From the NCBI GenBank assembly GCA_946479035.1, contig CAMLDW010000004.1, positions 1 to 64,000 on the forward strand: a stretch of DNA of 64,000 bases. Reading direction: 5' to 3'. How positions within the stretch are numbered: the first letter of the stretch is position 1; each line of letters begins with the position of its first letter. Below the pieces are notes generated by a model. That model was not told the origin of the DNA. It searched no databases and saw only the letters and a program-made list of their open reading frames with translations. The translations under genes and the position numbers were made by a program. The stretch is from an uncultured Chthonomonadaceae bacterium. Lineage in GTDB: Bacteria > Armatimonadota > Fimbriimonadia > Fimbriimonadales > Fimbriimonadaceae. Positions 1 through 8,573 of this stretch are shown here, piece by piece.

Positions 1-63
1 CGATCCGGAGGCCGCCCAGGAGGTCGGCCCTCCATTTTCGGTGCTGCGGAGCGGCACGCGCGA

Positions 64-138
64 CCCCCACCCTAACCTTGGCGCGGGCGAAGTCTCCGCT
101 GGAGACTTCGCGCGGCCAATCCCAAGGGGGAGGGAAGG
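64..138. repeat. Palindromic intergenic repeat, long form
   Basis: The block opens with CCCCCACCCT (64-73) and closes with GGGGGAGGGAAG (126-137). Its core is a perfect 11-bp inverted repeat, GCGAAGTCTCC (87-97) and GGAGACTTCGC (101-111), around a 3-nt loop. The same two outer motifs bound the shorter copy inside aroA at 1256-1297, so this looks like a dispersed palindromic element. Bases 1-63 hold no gene I can support. Confidence 0.7.
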
Positions 139-177
139 CGGAGCGGCGCAATCCCCAGCGGAGGCTGGGAGTTGCGG

Positions 178-1494
178 CTACGGTTTCGGCGACATCGCGG
201 CCAGGTGGCGGAGGTGGGACTCGAAATCTGGATAGCTAGTGAGGACGGAGTCGGCGTTTTGGACGCGCGTGGTGCCCGTTGCGAGCAGGCCGGCGATGGC
301 GAAGGCCATTGCAATTCGGTGGTCGTGCATGGCGTCGACGGTAGTGGCGGTGAGGGGCGTGGGCCCGGTGACGTCGAGTCCGTCTTCGTAGGTCTGGACA
401 GTGGCGCCCATGCTGCGAAGGTTTTTTGCGACCGTCTCGATGCGGTCGGACTCTTTGACGCGTAGCTCCTTCGCGTCGCGGATCTTCGAGGTGCCTTCGC
501 ACTGCGTCGCAAGGACGGCGAGGACCGGGACTTCGTCGATCAGGCGCGGGACGAGCGCGCCAGAGACCTCGAACGGCCTCTTGTCGTTCGCTTGGACGGT
601 GATGTCGGAGACGGGCTCTCCCATCTGGTCGGGCTTGATCTCTTCTGAGACGTTTGCGCCGACTTGTTTGAGGACGTCCAGGACTCCGGTGCGCGTGGGG
701 TTGGTGCCGACCTGTGTAAGTGTAACTTGCGATCCGTCGATCGCAGCGGCGGCGCAGAGGAAGAAGGCCGCGCTCGAGATATCGGCGGGGACGTCGAACT
801 CGAAAGCGTTCCACGTTTGGCCGCCTTCGATCTCGACCGAGTTCTCGTCCACTGCGAGACGGACGCCGAGGGCGGCGAGCATGCGTTCGGTGTGGTCGCG
901 GCTCTTTGTGGGCTCTGTGAGAATTGTTCTGCCTGCGGCGCGAAGTCCGGCGAGGAGGATGCAGCTCTTGATCTGCGCGGAGGCGACGGGGGAGGAGTAT
1001 GCGATTCCGCGGAGGCTTTTGCCGAGGATGGCGAGGGGCGCGGTGTCGCCCTTGACGTCTGCGCCCATGAGCGCGAGCGGCTCGACGATTCTATTCATCG
1101 GCCTTTTGCTCAGTGACTCGTCGCCGACGAGGACCGCGCGGAGGCCCGGCTCGGAGGCGAGCACTCCTGCGATGAGGCGCATGGTTGTGCCGCTGTTGCC
1201 GCAGTCGAGGTCGTTTTGCGGCTGCAAGAGTCTTGGTGGCGGCGAGACGAGGATGCCCCCACCCTGGCCCTCCCCCGCACGGAGCGGGGGAGGGAAGTGT
1301 TGGAGTTTGGCGCCGAGGTGCTCGATGATCTTGCGCGTACAGTCGGTGTCTTGGGCGACGAGCGGGTTGAAGACGCGGGAGGAGCCGGTCTTTGCGAGCA
1401 GTGCGAAGATGTAGGCGCGGTGGGTGAGCGACTTGTCGCTCGGAGGACGCAGGGTGCCGGTCAGGGGACCGGACCTCTCGACCTCGAGGGTCAC
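178..1494 (-). CDS. aroA: 3-phosphoshikimate 1-carboxyvinyltransferase (EPSP synthase)
   Basis: Joins shikimate-3-phosphate and phosphoenolpyruvate to form EPSP, the sixth step of chorismate synthesis, in the cytoplasm. The 438 residues show the family motifs: SDKSLTHRAY near residue 19 (substrate-binding Lys), DCGNSGTTMRL near 97, and LRVKESDRI in the C-terminal half. The start overlaps the tyrA stop by 4 bp, so the two are translationally coupled at the end of a UPF0182-tyrA-aroA operon. Residues about 66-80, a Pro/Gly-rich run, are encoded by a palindromic repeat inserted before the DCGNSGT motif and are absent from the usual family pattern. The insertion keeps the frame and all motifs are present, so the enzyme is probably active. 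Confidence 0.95.
   Translation of the reverse strand: MTLEVERSGPLTGTLRPPSDKSLTHRAYIFALLAKTGSSRVFNPLVAQDTDCTRKIIEHLGAKLQHFPPPLRAGEGQGGGILVSPPPRLLQPQNDLDCGNSGTTMRLIAGVLASEPGLRAVLVGDESLSKRPMNRIVEPLALMGADVKGDTAPLAILGKSLRGIAYSSPVASAQIKSCILLAGLRAAGRTILTEPTKSRDHTERMLAALGVRLAVDENSVEIEGGQTWNAFEFDVPADISSAAFFLCAAAAIDGSQVTLTQVGTNPTRTGVLDVLKQVGANVSEEIKPDQMGEPVSDITVQANDKRPFEVSGALVPRLIDEVPVLAVLATQCEGTSKIRDAKELRVKESDRIETVAKNLRSMGATVQTYEDGLDVTGPTPLTATTVDAMHDHRIAMAFAIAGLLATGTTRVQNADSVLTSYPDFESHLRHLAAMSPKP
1256..1297. repeat. Palindromic repeat inside aroA, short form
   Basis: Bounded by CCCCCACCCT and GGGGGAGGGAAG like the copy at 64-138. It contains an 11-bp perfect inverted repeat, CCCTCCCCCGC (1268-1278) and GCGGGGGAGGG (1284-1294), with a 5-nt loop. 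Read on the minus strand it adds about 15 residues to aroA without breaking the frame. Confidence 0.75.
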
Positions 1495-2303
1495 TTCGAC
1501 TCCTTCGCCTGGGTGATGAGCGCTTCGAGCTTAGTTGCGTCGCCTTTTTCTAGCGCCTTTGTGAACTCTTCCATCGTTTTGTCGTGCGCTTTGATGGCTT
1601 CGAGGACTGACTTTTTGTTCGCAAGGAGGATGTCTGCCCAGAGCGCTGGGTTGGAGCCGCCGACGCGCGTGACGTCGGACCAGCTTGGCCCTGAGATCTC
1701 CCTCTGTTCGAGAGAGGCGGACTCGATGAGGAGCGCGGACGCGAGGACGTGAGGGAGGTGGCTGAGGAGCGCGACGTGCCGGTCGTGGTCTTTTGGGGTC
1801 ATGACGACGAGGTGCGCGCGGAAGTGCTTCGCCATTGCGCGGACGAGCTGTACCGCAGATTCTTCCGTCTCTTTGAACGGACAGATGATCCATTTGGCGT
1901 CTTTGAAGAGGTCGGGTCGCGCTTCGTGGGGTCCGGCGCTGTCGCGGCCGGCCATGGGGTGGCCGGGGACGAATCGTGCGCGCAGGTCCTTGGGGACGGC
2001 GTCGACGACGTGCATCTTGACGCTTGCGACGTCGGTGACGACGGTCTTTTCGTCCTTCCACGATGCGATCTGCCTGATGAGGTCTGGGATCTGGCCGGGC
2101 GGAGCCGCGAGGACGATTAGGTCTGCGCCGTGCAGGTCATCGAGCCGGCTGCAAGTGCTAGTGACGTAGGTGGCGGCGTTGGCGCGCGCGCTCCGGTCCG
2201 GATCAAAACCGATGACGCTGCGGGCGAAGCCTGCGGCGAGGCCCTGGGCGACCGAGGAGCCAATGAGGCCGAGGCCCGCGACGCCGACCGTTCCACACAC
2301 CAT
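1491..2303 (-). CDS. tyrA: Prephenate dehydrogenase
   Basis: NAD(P)-dependent oxidative decarboxylation of prephenate to 4-hydroxyphenylpyruvate in tyrosine synthesis. The 270-residue protein opens with a Rossmann dinucleotide-binding loop, GLGLIGSSVAQGL at residues 10-22, followed by an acidic FDPD near 33-36 at the end of beta-2. The motif GHPMAGRD near residue 114 is typical of the family. There is no chorismate mutase or ACT extension, so this is the minimal form. It lies 4 bp after the UPF0182 gene and overlaps aroA by 4 bp, consistent with one aromatic amino acid operon. Confidence 0.93.
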   Translation of the reverse strand: MVCGTVGVAGLGLIGSSVAQGLAAGFARSVIGFDPDRSARANAATYVTSTCSRLDDLHGADLIVLAAPPGQIPDLIRQIASWKDEKTVVTDVASVKMHVVDAVPKDLRARFVPGHPMAGRDSAGPHEARPDLFKDAKWIICPFKETEESAVQLVRAMAKHFRAHLVVMTPKDHDRHVALLSHLPHVLASALLIESASLEQREISGPSWSDVTRVGGSNPALWADILLANKKSVLEAIKAHDKTMEEFTKALEKGDATKLEALITQAKESK

Positions 2304-2307
2304 GGTC

Positions 2308-5097
2308 TTATTTTGCCAGACCGCGGAGCTTTTCGCGCGCCTGCTTCTGGAGCTCGCCGTATTTGGCCCAGTCGCCCGCGCGGAGCGCGGCGTCTGCGTC
2401 GTCGAACAGGCGCGCGATTTCGGCGAGCTGCTGTTTGACGGTCTGCGGCACTGAGGACGTGGTTTGTCCGGCTGTGGGAGGCACGCCGTCGATCTGACCG
2501 TTCTCGATGGCGACGGCGGGGGCGTTGTTGAAGAGCAGTGCGAGTGCCTGCTCGTACGTGTCGCCGACTACGACTTTGTTCTGAAGTCCGAGGACGATCT
2601 TGCGCAGCTCGGGGATGGGGCGCGACTTGCTCTCGAGGAAGAGCGGCTTGACGTAGAGGAGGCTGCTGCCGAGCGGGATGACGAGGAGGTTGCCCGGGAC
2701 GATGGTGGACTGGTCGTTGTTGAACTGGCGGTTGATGTTGGAGACGTTCTGGTCGGCGGCGAAGCTGGCCTCCATCTGGAGCGGGCCCTGGGTTTGCGTG
2801 TCGCGCGGGAAGCTGAAGAGGAGGACGCGGCCGTACTGGTCCGGGTCGCAGTGCGCGGCCATCCAACCGATCATGTTGTTCTTGGTGTTGGGGGAGAAGG
2901 GTCGGATGAGCATGAAGCCGTCCTTGCTCGCTCCGGGGATGCGCATCTGGACGTAGTAGGGCTCGATCTGTTTCTTGGCGCCGTCGGCGCCGATCTCTTG
3001 CGGGATCTGCCAGGCGTCCTCGTTGGTGAGGAACTTGGTGGGGTTGGTGACGTGGTACTGGGCCATCACCTCCGACTGTGCTGCAAAGAGGTCTTCGGGG
3101 TAGCGGTAGTGCATGCGCGCCCAGCTGGGGACCTCGCTTGCTGGGCGGACGAGGCCAGGGAAGACGGACATCCATGCCTTCAGGACCGGCTCTTCGGGTT
3201 CGATGGCGTAGGCGTCCATGTCGCCGGTGTAGGCGTCGACGACGATCTTGACGGAGTTGCGGATGTAGTTGACGCCGTTGGTGTAGTCGCTGTAGGGGAC
3301 CATGTCGGAGACGGTGTAGGCGTCGAGGATCCAGTAGATGCGGCGGTTTTCGATGACGATGTAGGGGTCGTAGTCGAAGGTGAGGAAGGGATAGATGCGG
3401 GAGGCGCGGTCGGCGATGTCGCGGTGGTAGACGAGGCGGGTCTCGTCGGTGATGTCGTGGGAGGTGTAGAGCTTGATCTCGCCGAAGAGGGTGGAGTAGG
3501 CGAACTTGGTGAGCGCGCCGTTGACCGCGACGCCTCGGTTGCCCTGCCAGGTGTGTAGCTTTTCGGTCTCGCCTGGGTAGTCGAACTCCTGGAGCTTGGT
3601 CTTGAGGAGGACGTAGCTGTCGTGCTCGAGGGAGCCGACGGGATAGTGCGCGAAGTAGGTGCGCTGCTCGTCGAGGGGGAAGAGGTCGCCCTGTTCCGGC
3701 GGGAAGTTGCGAAGCCAGTAGACGGGCTGGCCGTAGTCGACCGCTTCGTTGGCAGGGGTGACGACGGCGCCGAAGCCGTGGGTGTATCGCAGGTGCTGGT
3801 TCTGCCAGTTCTGGTACTTCCTGTCGAGTCCGAGGTCGTCGATGTCGCGCGGGGAAACCATGACCATGCGCTGGAGCCCGCCGACGGTGTAGCGGTCTAC
3901 GTCGACGTCGAAGAACTTGTAGTAGCTACGCATGGACTGTCGCTCGTCGTAGACGCGCTGGATGACGGTGGGGTCCCAGAGGCGCATGGACTTGAGCGAG
4001 GCCTGTGCGGCGAGGAGCTCTGCGGGGGTCGGTTCGGCCTTGACGTTAAAGTCGCGGACCTCGAACTGGTCGAGGCCATAGGCGAAGCGGGTGCTCTCGA
4101 TCGCGCGCATGGCGTAGGGCGGTTCGAGGGTGAGGGAGTTGGAACCGACGGTGATCTGCTGGATATAGCCGGGGACAAACCCGAAGAGCACGAGCCCAGC
4201 GACAAGGAGCACCGGGACGCCGACGGCGAGCGCGCGCCAGGGCTTGCCAAGGCGCGCGTTGAGGACCGTCAGCACGCCGACGAGGGCGACCGCTGCGCTC
4301 ATGTAGAGGTAGAAGGCGACGACCTTGCTCTGCGAATAGCCGGGGCCGGTGAACTGCTGGCCCTGCACGAGCCCCATCAGGAAGCGGGCGACGAGCATGC
4401 GGGCGGCGACAACGAAGAGGGTGAAGCCGGAGAGGAGGGAGAGGTGCGTACGCATCGGTCCCTGGCTGAGGTGGACCTTTGCGATCTTTGCGAGCCCGCG
4501 CGTGCCGAGGTAGCCGAGCAGAACGACGACGAGCGTGACGATGCAAAGGCCGAGGACAACGTCCGCGAGGGTGCTGTAGAGCGGCAGCTTGAACACGAAG
4601 AAGCCGATGTCCTTGCCGAAGAGGGGGTCGTTGCGGCCGAAGGGGACGTAGGCTTGGAACGCCCAGAGCTGCCTATAGGCGGCGCCCATGGTGGCGGCGA
4701 CTGCGAAGCCGGCGACGAGCGCGACGCCGAGGCAGAGGACCTTTGCGAACTTTTGCAGCGCGGAGAGGACGTTGGCGGCCGCGCGCGAGCTCTCGTCGGA
4801 CGGCGCGGAGTCGAAGACGCTCTGGAAACTGAGGGAGCGGACGGCGTTGAGGTAGATGAAGAAGAAGGAGAGGACGAGGCCGAGGCACCAGAGTAGGGTC
4901 TGGGCGCGCAGGGTCTTGGCGAAGACTTCGGGGTGCCGGGCGTCCTGCGAGAACCAGAGCCAGTCGGTGTAGGCCTCGACGAGGGACTTGCCGAAGGCGA
5001 AGAAGAGCACGACGACGGCGATGAAGACGACGAGCTTGACCGTGGAGCCGGTCCTTCTCTTGCGACCATCTTCGAGCCGGAGGTTGCTGGGGTCCAT
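2308..5097 (-). CDS. UPF0182 family large membrane protein
   Basis: A 929-residue integral membrane protein of the UPF0182 family, whose function is not established. About seven hydrophobic segments lie in the first 300 residues, starting with VKLVVFIAVVVLFFAFG near residue 20. A large soluble domain of about 600 residues follows, presumably outside the cytoplasmic membrane, with family-like stretches such as ILDAYTVSDMVPYSDYTNG and a Ser/Pro-rich C-terminus. It is the first gene of the operon with tyrA and aroA, 4 bp upstream of tyrA. The family match is by overall architecture and characteristic phrases. No enzymatic motif is visible. Confidence 0.9.
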   Translation of the reverse strand: MDPSNLRLEDGRKRRTGSTVKLVVFIAVVVLFFAFGKSLVEAYTDWLWFSQDARHPEVFAKTLRAQTLLWCLGLVLSFFFIYLNAVRSLSFQSVFDSAPSDESSRAAANVLSALQKFAKVLCLGVALVAGFAVAATMGAAYRQLWAFQAYVPFGRNDPLFGKDIGFFVFKLPLYSTLADVVLGLCIVTLVVVLLGYLGTRGLAKIAKVHLSQGPMRTHLSLLSGFTLFVVAARMLVARFLMGLVQGQQFTGPGYSQSKVVAFYLYMSAAVALVGVLTVLNARLGKPWRALAVGVPVLLVAGLVLFGFVPGYIQQITVGSNSLTLEPPYAMRAIESTRFAYGLDQFEVRDFNVKAEPTPAELLAAQASLKSMRLWDPTVIQRVYDERQSMRSYYKFFDVDVDRYTVGGLQRMVMVSPRDIDDLGLDRKYQNWQNQHLRYTHGFGAVVTPANEAVDYGQPVYWLRNFPPEQGDLFPLDEQRTYFAHYPVGSLEHDSYVLLKTKLQEFDYPGETEKLHTWQGNRGVAVNGALTKFAYSTLFGEIKLYTSHDITDETRLVYHRDIADRASRIYPFLTFDYDPYIVIENRRIYWILDAYTVSDMVPYSDYTNGVNYIRNSVKIVVDAYTGDMDAYAIEPEEPVLKAWMSVFPGLVRPASEVPSWARMHYRYPEDLFAAQSEVMAQYHVTNPTKFLTNEDAWQIPQEIGADGAKKQIEPYYVQMRIPGASKDGFMLIRPFSPNTKNNMIGWMAAHCDPDQYGRVLLFSFPRDTQTQGPLQMEASFAADQNVSNINRQFNNDQSTIVPGNLLVIPLGSSLLYVKPLFLESKSRPIPELRKIVLGLQNKVVVGDTYEQALALLFNNAPAVAIENGQIDGVPPTAGQTTSSVPQTVKQQLAEIARLFDDADAALRAGDWAKYGELQKQAREKLRGLAK

Positions 5098-5244
5098 TCG
5101 AGGTGCGCCTGAGTGTGGCTTAACCTAGACTTACGGGCCGGGATGACGGCGCGCTGAGCGGTGCGGGGGTCGATAGACCGCATGGGGGAGGGCCCGGCAG
5201 AGATCCACTGAACATGGTCTGGAAGGGAGCGTTAGGCAGGTAAG

Positions 5245-5270
5245 GGCCCGTGGTATTGCGGGCCTTGTTT
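5245..5270 (+). terminator. Terminator-like hairpin in the leader of the Gly-rich gene
   Basis: GGCCCG (5245-5250) pairs with CGGGCC (5259-5264) and is followed by TTGTTT. It lies 11 nt before the start at 5282, within the 184-bp divergent gap 5098-5281, which holds no other gene I can see. It could be an attenuator or the end of a short leader RNA. Confidence 0.4.
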
Positions 5271-5281
5271 CGAGGCGAAAA

Positions 5282-5983
5282 ATGAAAAGAATTCTCGTGG
5301 TTGTGATCGCCCTGGCAGCGGTGTCCACACTGGCACTGGCTCAGGGCGGAGGCGGTGGCGGCGGTCAGAGGGGCGGCCAGCGCGGATTTGGCGGGCAGAA
5401 CGGCGGCCCGGCTGTGCTGAGCCGTGACGACGTCGGTACCGAGCTCAAGCTGACGGAAGACCAGAAGACGAAGATCCAAGAGGCGATCCGCGCCAGCAGG
5501 CCGCAGGGCGGCGCAGGCGGAGGCGGCGGCGGCGGAGGCGGCGGCGGCGGCGGCCGAGGCGGCGGTTTCGGCGGCGGCGGCGGCGGCACGCCGGAGCAGC
5601 AGATGGCTCTGGACGCGAAGCTGCACGAAGTGCTCAGCGCAGACCAGTACAAGCGGTACCGCGAGCTGAGCCGTCAGCGCGGCGGCGGTTTCGTGCTGAC
5701 TTCGGTGGTCGAGTCGAAGGAGTTCGCTATCACGGACGCACAAAAGAAGCAGCTGACCGACCTGCAGACACAGATGGGCGAAGAAATGCGCTCTATGTTC
5801 CAGGGCGGCGGCGGAGGCGGCGGTGGCGCCGACTTCCAGGCGATGCGTGAGCAGATGACGAAGCTCCACGACTCTTACAGCGCGAAGATGCTGGCCGTGC
5901 TGACGAAGGATCAGAAGACGAAGTGGGACGGCTCGCTCGGCAAGCCGTTCAAGTTCGTCGATCCTCCGCCACCGGCCAACTAG
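5282..5983 (+). CDS. Secreted Gly-rich protein with LTxxQ-like motifs
   Basis: A 233-residue exported protein of unknown role. Residues 1-20 form a signal peptide ending at LALAQ. Two polyglycine tracts, near residues 23-38 and 78-102, and a third near 176-184, flank helical segments. These carry periplasmic LTxxQ-like motifs: LTEDQKTKI near 57, ITDAQKKQL near 150 and LTKDQKTKW near 208. The C-terminus GKPFKFVDPPPPAN resembles the end of the protein encoded at 36806-37558 ([15 protein letters not shown]), so the two look like distant paralogs. A GAGG Shine-Dalgarno precedes the ATG. A Spy/CpxP-like periplasmic role is possible but is only an inference. Confidence 0.8.
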   Translation: MKRILVVVIALAAVSTLALAQGGGGGGGQRGGQRGFGGQNGGPAVLSRDDVGTELKLTEDQKTKIQEAIRASRPQGGAGGGGGGGGGGGGGRGGGFGGGGGGTPEQQMALDAKLHEVLSADQYKRYRELSRQRGGGFVLTSVVESKEFAITDAQKKQLTDLQTQMGEEMRSMFQGGGGGGGGADFQAMREQMTKLHDSYSAKMLAVLTKDQKTKWDGSLGKPFKFVDPPPPAN

Positions 5984-6011
5984 TTTCGGCTCTCGCCGAA
6001 CTCACCACAAT

Positions 6012-6039
6012 CGGCGCCCCGACGAGAGTCGGGGCGCCG
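6012..6039 (+). terminator. Strong hairpin after the Gly-rich gene
   Basis: A 12-bp perfect stem, CGGCGCCCCGAC (6012-6023) and GTCGGGGCGCCG (6028-6039), is closed by a GAGA tetraloop 28 nt after the stop. It has no strong U-tract, so it may act as a terminator or as a 3'-end stabiliser. Confidence 0.6.
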
Positions 6040-6155
6040 TGCTGTGCGGGCTTGGCGCGTCGGGCGTAGGGGTCTGGGGGACAGGGTAGCGAGGGAAGGA
6101 CAAGGGTGGGGGCTTGCGGCGGTGGGACGATTGGCATTTCTCGAGACGTGCAGAC

Positions 6156-6161
6156 CATACT
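6156..6161 (+). promoter_or_regulatory. Leaderless-type -10 (CATACT) for the DinB gene
   Basis: CATACT lies 6 nt upstream of the ATG at 6168, with no Shine-Dalgarno between. This is one of many starts in the window with this arrangement. Confidence 0.5.
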
Positions 6162-6167
6162 AGACAC

Positions 6168-6638
6168 ATGTCTCAAACCATGTGTCAGATGCTTGCTCAA
6201 AACGTGCGGGTCAACAACCGGATGCTGTCGTATGCGATCGAGACGTCGCCCTGTGCGAAGGACTGGTCGCCGGAGATCAAAGGGAAGGGTCGCTCGATGC
6301 TGCAGCAGGCCGACGAGTGCGTGCAGCTCAACCGCTATGTCGCCGCCGAGATCAACGGCAAGAAGGGCTCGTTTTCAGAGACGCCGGTGATCGCCGACTC
6401 TGCCAGCGCGCACAAGGCCGTCGCGGAGAGCGCAGAAGAGCTCGCGAAGGCGCTTGACGGCGCGGACGACTCTGTGCTGCAGCGGCCGGTCGAGTTCCCG
6501 TTCGGCACTTTCCCGACGGCGATCGCCGTGAACATCGCGATGAACAACGCGACGTACCATTGGGGCCAGGTGAACTACATCGAGCTGCTGGACGGCAACA
6601 CTGAGTTCCGGATTCCGCCGGAGTTCGCCGCGCGCTAG
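6168..6638 (+). CDS. DinB-like four-helix protein
   Basis: A 156-residue cytoplasmic protein that resembles the DinB/YfiT metal-binding four-helix bundle family, whose members are often thiol-dependent transferases or of unknown function. Typical features are the N-terminal helix VRVNNRMLSYAI, the EFPFGTFPTAIAVNIA segment and the closing NNATYHWGQVNYIELLDG, where families of this fold usually carry an H-x3-H pair. Here only the first His is seen, so metal binding may be altered. The start at 6168 was chosen because CATACT sits 6 nt upstream; an in-frame start at 6114 would be possible but places the promoter inside the gene. Confidence 0.7.
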   Translation: MSQTMCQMLAQNVRVNNRMLSYAIETSPCAKDWSPEIKGKGRSMLQQADECVQLNRYVAAEINGKKGSFSETPVIADSASAHKAVAESAEELAKALDGADDSVLQRPVEFPFGTFPTAIAVNIAMNNATYHWGQVNYIELLDGNTEFRIPPEFAAR

Positions 6639-6697
6639 CCTGGACAGCACTTTCGCCTCGGAGCAGGGCTCTATACTGAGCCTGCCCGAGGCGAAGA

Positions 6698-7996
6698 ATG
6701 AACTTGCCGACTAGCAGGAGCGTGCTGCGCGCGAGCGCGTTGGCTTGGGCGCTCTTCTGGTTGGCAGCCGCCGCGCTGGTTGTGCAGGGCGTGTCGCTTG
6801 TGCAGCGCGGGAGCAAGGAAGAGAGCGACATCGGTGTGTTCTATCGCACGGGGCTGCTCCTTGACGGTGGCGCAAGCGGGGAGATCTACACGCAGCGCGA
6901 CTCGGTGACGGGGTGGCCGATCGCGATCCCGCCCGCCGGGACGCTGTTCTTTCAGCCCTTCGTGCGGTTTGGGCCGGTCATGTTTTCGGTCGTTTGGGCC
7001 GCGCTCAATCTGCTGCTCGCGGGGCTTGCGCTGCTGGCGCTGCGGGGGCTGTGCTCGAGGCTACAGGGCCCTTTCGTAGGGCTGTTCCCGTTGTTGGGGG
7101 CGGTGTTCCTGTTGCTCGCTGGCGGGAGCGTGCAGGTCGGTCAGTTCAGCCTCATGTTCGCGGCGTGCTGGATTTGCGCGCTTTGGTGCCTAGCTGCGGG
7201 CCGAGTGAAGGCGTCGTCGCTGCTTTGGGCGGTGCCTGCGGCGATCAAGGTGTATCCGCTGCTGCTTTTCGTCGCGCCTCTCTCGGGAGCTCCAGACAGC
7301 CGCGCTATGTTCCGTCGCAGCGCGACCCTGCTTTTGGCGCTCGTCATCGCGTTCGTCGCCGTGCCGTTCGCGTTCTATGGGGCGCGCGCGTGGTCGCTCG
7401 AGACGTCGTTCGTCCAGAACATCGTGTTGGACCCGCACGGACGGATGAAGTGGATGCAGGCGCTGGGAACCACGGCGAACCAGGGGCTGGACGCGGTACT
7501 CATCCGCTACCTTTCGTACTATCCGAAGTTCCACGACGCTTACACGTGGGTGCCGACGCTGCGGTGGGACCTGAACGACGTGCGCGCACTGGGGCACTTA
7601 GTTCGCGCGGCGCTGGTGGCGGTCACTCTGGCCGTTGTCGTAAGGTTCCGCCGTCGTCGCCCCGACCCGACGCTTGAAGATCTGGTCACGCTCGCCGGCG
7701 TGTGGTCGGCGACGCTGTACGTCTGCCTTCCTGAGACGCGCGCTCGGTACGCGGTGTACGCGTTCCTCGGGTTTGTGCCTTTCTTGCTGTTGGTAGTTCG
7801 CGCGAGGGGGGAGAGTTCGTTTTGGGCCTTGTGTCTGTCGTTGGTCGTCTGCTTCTTGCTCGTGCTGGGGGCGGTGCCGTATCCGCTCGACGTGGTGGGA
7901 GCCGGCTTCGTGGGGAGCGTCGGTCTTTGGGTCGCGAGCCTAGTTCGGATCACCCGGGGCGGCGGGGACTATGATCGGGCGGGCCGCGCTTCGTGA
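6698..7996 (+). CDS. GT87-type polyprenyl-sugar glycosyltransferase (DUF2029-like membrane protein)
   Basis: A 432-residue polytopic membrane protein with about ten hydrophobic helices. The N-terminal region after the first helix carries DIGVFYRTGLLLDGG and the luminal-type loop with PPAGTLFFQPF, both typical of the GT87/mannosyltransferase (GT-C fold) family, which use polyprenyl-phosphate sugars to glycosylate envelope molecules. A mid-protein AVPAAIKVYPLLLF segment is also family-like. A TATACT at 6672-6677 and a GAGG at 6687-6690 precede the ATG, so this gene appears to have a normal short leader. It stands alone, convergent to the gene at 8043-8537. The acceptor is unknown. Confidence 0.82.
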   Translation: MNLPTSRSVLRASALAWALFWLAAAALVVQGVSLVQRGSKEESDIGVFYRTGLLLDGGASGEIYTQRDSVTGWPIAIPPAGTLFFQPFVRFGPVMFSVVWAALNLLLAGLALLALRGLCSRLQGPFVGLFPLLGAVFLLLAGGSVQVGQFSLMFAACWICALWCLAAGRVKASSLLWAVPAAIKVYPLLLFVAPLSGAPDSRAMFRRSATLLLALVIAFVAVPFAFYGARAWSLETSFVQNIVLDPHGRMKWMQALGTTANQGLDAVLIRYLSYYPKFHDAYTWVPTLRWDLNDVRALGHLVRAALVAVTLAVVVRFRRRRPDPTLEDLVTLAGVWSATLYVCLPETRARYAVYAFLGFVPFLLLVVRARGESSFWALCLSLVVCFLLVLGAVPYPLDVVGAGFVGSVGLWVASLVRITRGGGDYDRAGRAS

Positions 7997-8012
7997 AGAA
8001 GACGGCCCGCCC
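7977..8012. terminator. Hairpin spanning the GT87 stop codon
   Basis: GGGCGGGCC (7977-7985) pairs perfectly with GGCCCGCCC (8004-8012). The TGA of the GT87 gene lies in the loop. Placed between convergent genes, it could stop transcription from either side; no clear U-tract is present. Confidence 0.5.
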
Positions 8013-8042
8013 AAATCTCCAATGGACGAGGCTCGGCCCGGG

Positions 8043-8537
8043 TCAACCCCGACCGTGCTTGCCCTTTTCGCCTTTGCCGCCGTGCGCCTGGTTGCCGTGC
8101 GACTTGTTGCCGTGGTCCGATCGGACCTCAACGCGGGCATAAGAGGCGTAGTGCCTGTCGTCGCCGCGTGTGCGCCGGTTGCCATAGTCGCGCGACACGT
8201 AGACGGGGCGACGGACAAAGACGGGTTCGCGCACGTACACTGGCCGGTGGATGACACGCACTGGGCGGTCGACCACGAACACAGGGTCGTGGAACAGGTA
8301 GACGGGCCGGGCCACGTAAAACGGCTCACATCGGTCGTAGTAGTGGTCCTCGTAGTAGAACCGGTCGTACCCGTAGTAGGGGTCACCTGAACGCAGGCTC
8401 ACGAACAGCTCGTTGCCGTAGCGATCGTACGTGCTGTACTGGATCGCCGCCGTAACGTGTGTGTTGCTGTGGTGGCCTGTGCCCTGCGAACCGGCCGAAA
8501 TGATCAGCGCGGCTGCAGCTAGAAAGATCAGGTTCAT
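8043..8537 (-). CDS. Secreted protein with tandem RPVYV-type repeats
   Basis: A 164-residue exported protein that I do not recognise. The start at 8537 follows a strong AGGAGGTG Shine-Dalgarno and gives a signal peptide of about 17 residues (MNLIFLAAAALIISAGS). The middle holds a Tyr-rich stretch and then a tandem series of 7-9-residue units ending in PV(Y/F/R)V or similar: ARPVYLF, HDPVFVV, DRPVRVI, HRPVYVR, EPVFVR, RPVYVS. The C-terminal 40 residues are His/Gly/Lys-rich and would be positively charged. An alternating beta-strand repeat is likely. No function can be assigned. Confidence 0.75.
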   Translation of the reverse strand: MNLIFLAAAALIISAGSQGTGHHSNTHVTAAIQYSTYDRYGNELFVSLRSGDPYYGYDRFYYEDHYYDRCEPFYVARPVYLFHDPVFVVDRPVRVIHRPVYVREPVFVRRPVYVSRDYGNRRTRGDDRHYASYARVEVRSDHGNKSHGNQAHGGKGEKGKHGRG

Positions 8538-8573
8538 CAGATTCACCTCCTGCCTAATGCGACGCTCCAGGCT

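Noticed and set aside
3622..4896. A 424-codon plus-strand open frame opposite the UPF0182 gene
   Set aside because: It is a Glu/Ala/Gly-rich antisense frame caused by high GC; the transmembrane pattern supports the minus-strand gene.
5520..5590. Imperfect GGC-rich tract taken as a simple-sequence repeat or as a PGRS-like element
   Set aside because: It encodes the polyglycine linker of a signal-peptide protein; length variation is possible but cannot be judged from one sequence.
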